64,000 bases of DNA from Streptomyces sp. BHT-5-2 (lineage in GTDB: Bacteria; Actinomycetota; Actinomycetes; Streptomycetales; Streptomycetaceae): assembly GCF_019774615.1 (NCBI RefSeq), contig NZ_CP081496.1, forward strand, positions 4,588,001 to 4,652,000. Direction: 5' to 3'. How positions within the stretch are numbered: the stretch's first letter is position 1; each line of letters starts with the position of its first letter. Both the position numbers and the translations under genes were made by a program. The notes under the pieces were generated by a model. It was not told the DNA's origin and ran no database searches. It saw only the letters and a list, made by a program, of their open reading frames with translations. Below, in pieces: positions 62,230-64,000 of this stretch.

Positions 62230-63432
62230 GTGATCGACGTCAGTGAGATCGGCGCCTTCCTCGGCCTGGACGTCGGCAAGAGCGAACACCACGCCACCGC
62301 CGTCACTCCGGCCGGAAGGAAGGCCTTCGACAAGCGGCTGCCCAACAGCGAACCCAAGCTCCGCGACGTGTTCGCCAAGCTGAAAGCCAAGCACGGCACC
62401 GTGCTCGTGGTCGTCGACCAGCCCGCCTCCATCGGCGCCCTGCCGCTGGCCGTGGCCCGCGACATGGACTGCCCCGTGGCTTACCTGCCGGGCCTGACGA
62501 TGCGGCGGATCGCCGACCTCTACCCCGGTGAAGCCAAAACCGACGCCCGCGACGCCTTCATCATCGCGGACGCGGCCCGGTCGATGCCGCACACTCTGCG
62601 GGCCGTCGAGCTTGCCGACGAGGCAGTAGCCGAGCTGGAAATGATCGTGGGTTTCGACGACGACCTGGCCGGCGAAGCCACCCGCATCAGCAACAGACTG
62701 CGGGGACTGCTGACACAGATCCACCCGTCGCTGGAACGGGTACTGGGACCGCGAATGCAGCACCCAGCCGTGCTCAAGCTGCTCGACCAGTGCGGTTCGC
62801 CGGCCCAGGTCCGCAAGGCCGGACGGCGTCGGCTGGTGAACCTGATCCGCCCAAAGGCACCACGGATGGCGGAACGGCTCGTCGATGACATCTTCACCGC
62901 CCTGGACGAGCAGACAGTGGTCGTGCCAGGCACGGCCGCGGCCGCATTGATCGTCCCCAGCCTCGCCAGCTCGCTCCAGTCGGTACTTGACCAGCGCAAA
63001 CTCCTCGCCACAAGGATCGAGGAACTGCTGGAGGCTCACCCTCTTTCCAAGGTCCTGACGTCCATGCCGGGGATCGGCGTCAGGACCGGAGCACGCATCC
63101 TCATCGACATCGGCGACGCCAGCAGCTTCCCCAGCGCCGCCCACCTCGCCGCCTACGCCGGCCTCGCCCCGGCAACCCGCAGTTCCGGGTCCTCCATCCG
63201 CGGCGAACAGCCATCGCGCAGAGGAAACAAACAGCTCAAACGCGCCTTCTTCCTCTCCGCGTTCGCCGCCCTGGCCGACCCCGTCTCCAGGGCCTACTAC
63301 GACAAGAAGATCGCCCAGGGAAAACACCACACCCAAGCCCTCCTCTGCCTCGCCAGACGACGAGCCGACGTGCTCTTCGCCATGCTCCGCGACGGCACCT
63401 TCTACCAACCCCAACCAGCCCCCACGGGTTGA
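62230..63432 (+). CDS. IS110-family transposase
   Basis: A 400-residue DEDD-type recombinase. The RuvC-like N-terminal domain starts FLGLDVGKSEHHATAVT, with further acidic residues in VVVDQPAS and GEAKTDARDAFIIADAA. The C-terminal transposase_20 domain reads LTSMPGIGVRTGARILIDIGDASSFPSAAHLAAYAGLAP, with the nucleophile Ser candidate in RSSGSSIRG. Start is GTG 62230 after AGAGGAC. The gene looks intact, so the element may be active. Confidence 0.93.
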   Translation: MIDVSEIGAFLGLDVGKSEHHATAVTPAGRKAFDKRLPNSEPKLRDVFAKLKAKHGTVLVVVDQPASIGALPLAVARDMDCPVAYLPGLTMRRIADLYPGEAKTDARDAFIIADAARSMPHTLRAVELADEAVAELEMIVGFDDDLAGEATRISNRLRGLLTQIHPSLERVLGPRMQHPAVLKLLDQCGSPAQVRKAGRRRLVNLIRPKAPRMAERLVDDIFTALDEQTVVVPGTAAAALIVPSLASSLQSVLDQRKLLATRIEELLEAHPLSKVLTSMPGIGVRTGARILIDIGDASSFPSAAHLAAYAGLAPATRSSGSSIRGEQPSRRGNKQLKRAFFLSAFAALADPVSRAYYDKKIAQGKHHTQALLCLARRRADVLFAMLRDGTFYQPQPAPTG

Positions 63433-63531
63433 CGAAACCCATAGGGGCACCCCCCGCGATCCCATGCGCCCTGTCGTCCCGGGCTTGATCTGGTGTACGG
63501 TCTTTGCCCGACCCAGCAGGGGAGATCACCT

Positions 63532-64000
63532 ATGGCTGACCGACCCTATCCCTACCGATCCGCGCTGATCACCGGCGCTTCCAGCGGCATCGGCACGGCC
63601 ATGGCACGGCAACTGGCCGCCCGCGGCACCACCTTGACACTCGTCGCCCGCCGGGAAACCCTCCTACGGGGCCTCGCCGAGGAATTGCGACAGGCCCACG
63701 GTGTCGAGGTGGAGGTGCTGCCGGCCGACCTCACCGACGCCGAACAGCTGGCGCAGGTGGAGTCCCGCCTCACCGACACCGACAGACCGATCGAGCTGCT
63801 GGTCAACAACGCCGGTTCGGGTGGCGCCGGCGTCTTCGCCAACCTTCCGGTGGAGCGGGAGGAGACCACCCTCCGCCTGAACAACGAGGCGGCGCTGCGG
63901 CTCACCAGGTCCGTCCTGCCGCGGATGCGCGGCGAAGGACACGGCGGCATCCTCAACGTCTCGTCCCTCACCGGTGAGTTGCCCTCGCCGTCGCTCGCCA
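63532..64000 (+). CDS. Short-chain dehydrogenase/reductase, cut by window end
   Basis: The first 156 residues of an SDR oxidoreductase. The cofactor motif is TGASSGIG and the structural motif LLVNNAG. The catalytic Ser region NVSSLTGELPSPSLA is reached at the end of the window; the YxxxK lies beyond it. The ATG at 63532 follows GGGGAGATC. Substrate unknown. Confidence 0.9.
   Translation, partial: MADRPYPYRSALITGASSGIGTAMARQLAARGTTLTLVARRETLLRGLAEELRQAHGVEVEVLPADLTDAEQLAQVESRLTDTDRPIELLVNNAGSGGAGVFANLPVEREETTLRLNNEAALRLTRSVLPRMRGEGHGGILNVSSLTGELPSPSLA

Larger units (their letters stand above)
61990..63470 (+). mobile_element. IS110-family insertion element (ends approximate)
   Basis: A transposase gene with a 250-base untranslated left flank and a short right flank, inserted between the GPP34 and SDR genes. 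IS110 elements generally lack long terminal inverted repeats. I see only similar boxes, TGGGGCGCCC at 62021 and AGGGGCACCC near 63442, so the ends are approximate. No target duplication is expected. Confidence 0.6.

Overview
The window is very GC-rich, densely coded DNA with GTG/ATG starts, purine-rich ribosome-binding sites, Tat and Sec signal peptides, a SARP regulator, EACC1/caspase and NACHT proteins, GH18/GH3 chitin enzymes and SpoIIE-type phosphatases. Together these point to Streptomyces or a close relative. The accessory gene content suggests a chromosome arm or arm-proximal stretch. No rRNA or tRNA gene was seen.

Layout. 1-1.2 kb: decayed remnants (a frameshifted DUF2180 zinc-ribbon gene and a ClC chloride-channel fragment) and a MarR regulator. 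1.3-4.2 kb: a two-subunit molybdenum hydroxylase with no FAD subunit. 4.5-6.1 kb: a divergent TetR/FAD-monooxygenase pair with a palindromic operator. 6.2-9.2 kb: a secreted sedolisin, and a LysR regulator divergent from a carboxymuconolactone decarboxylase-like protein. 9.3-13.6 kb: an HTH-NACHT membrane ATPase divergent from a LuxR-HTH/SARP fusion and a DUF6585 gene. 13.9-15.9 kb: a secreted PE-PPE-type hydrolase and two small unknown genes. 16.0-19.6 kb: a four-gene operon of a membrane protein, an unknown protein, EACC1 and a caspase-like protease, which is a predicted conflict/suicide module. 19.9-25.1 kb: a PepSY protein, DUF6924, a sarcosine/dimethylglycine methyltransferase-like protein, darcynin, a BASS transporter and an isocitrate-lyase/PEP-mutase family enzyme. 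25.4-29.6 kb: an ABC exporter, a histidine kinase and a convergent response regulator. 29.6-31.4 kb: an HTH gene with three apparent one-base deletions, an aminotransferase IV and a decayed stretch. 31.4-35.5 kb: a Pr6Pr membrane protein, a Tat-exported phosphoesterase, and MarR divergent from a dienelactone hydrolase whose start appears to be ATT.

35.5-45.1 kb: a 1938-residue TIR / degenerate metallophosphoesterase / NACHT / pentapeptide / WD40 protein, an ArsB/SLC13-type transporter, and an unusual operon of a membrane-anchored unknown protein, a cupin and an inositol-monophosphatase-like enzyme. 45.4-48.8 kb: a secreted chitinase with a five-copy 9-bp repeat leader and DasR-like promoter repeats, then a GH3 N-acetylhexosaminidase with its own candidate site. 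48.9-54.8 kb: a Cache-PAS-GAF-SpoIIE-HATPase protein and a complete P450 electron chain (ferredoxin, reductase, P450). 54.9-61.1 kb: a membrane protein, a baeRF2/Balon-type release-factor homologue, and TetR divergent from an amino-acid permease and amidohydrolase. 61.2-64.0 kb: a GPP34 protein, an IS110-family element with a candidate bridge RNA, and the start of an SDR oxidoreductase.

The strongest candidates for an interesting system are three signal-transduction/conflict modules within about 30 kb: HTH-NACHT-TM, EACC1-caspase, and TIR-pseudoMPE-NACHT-WD40. All share domain families with known immune or programmed-death systems. Family assignments here come from reading motifs by eye; no database search was run.
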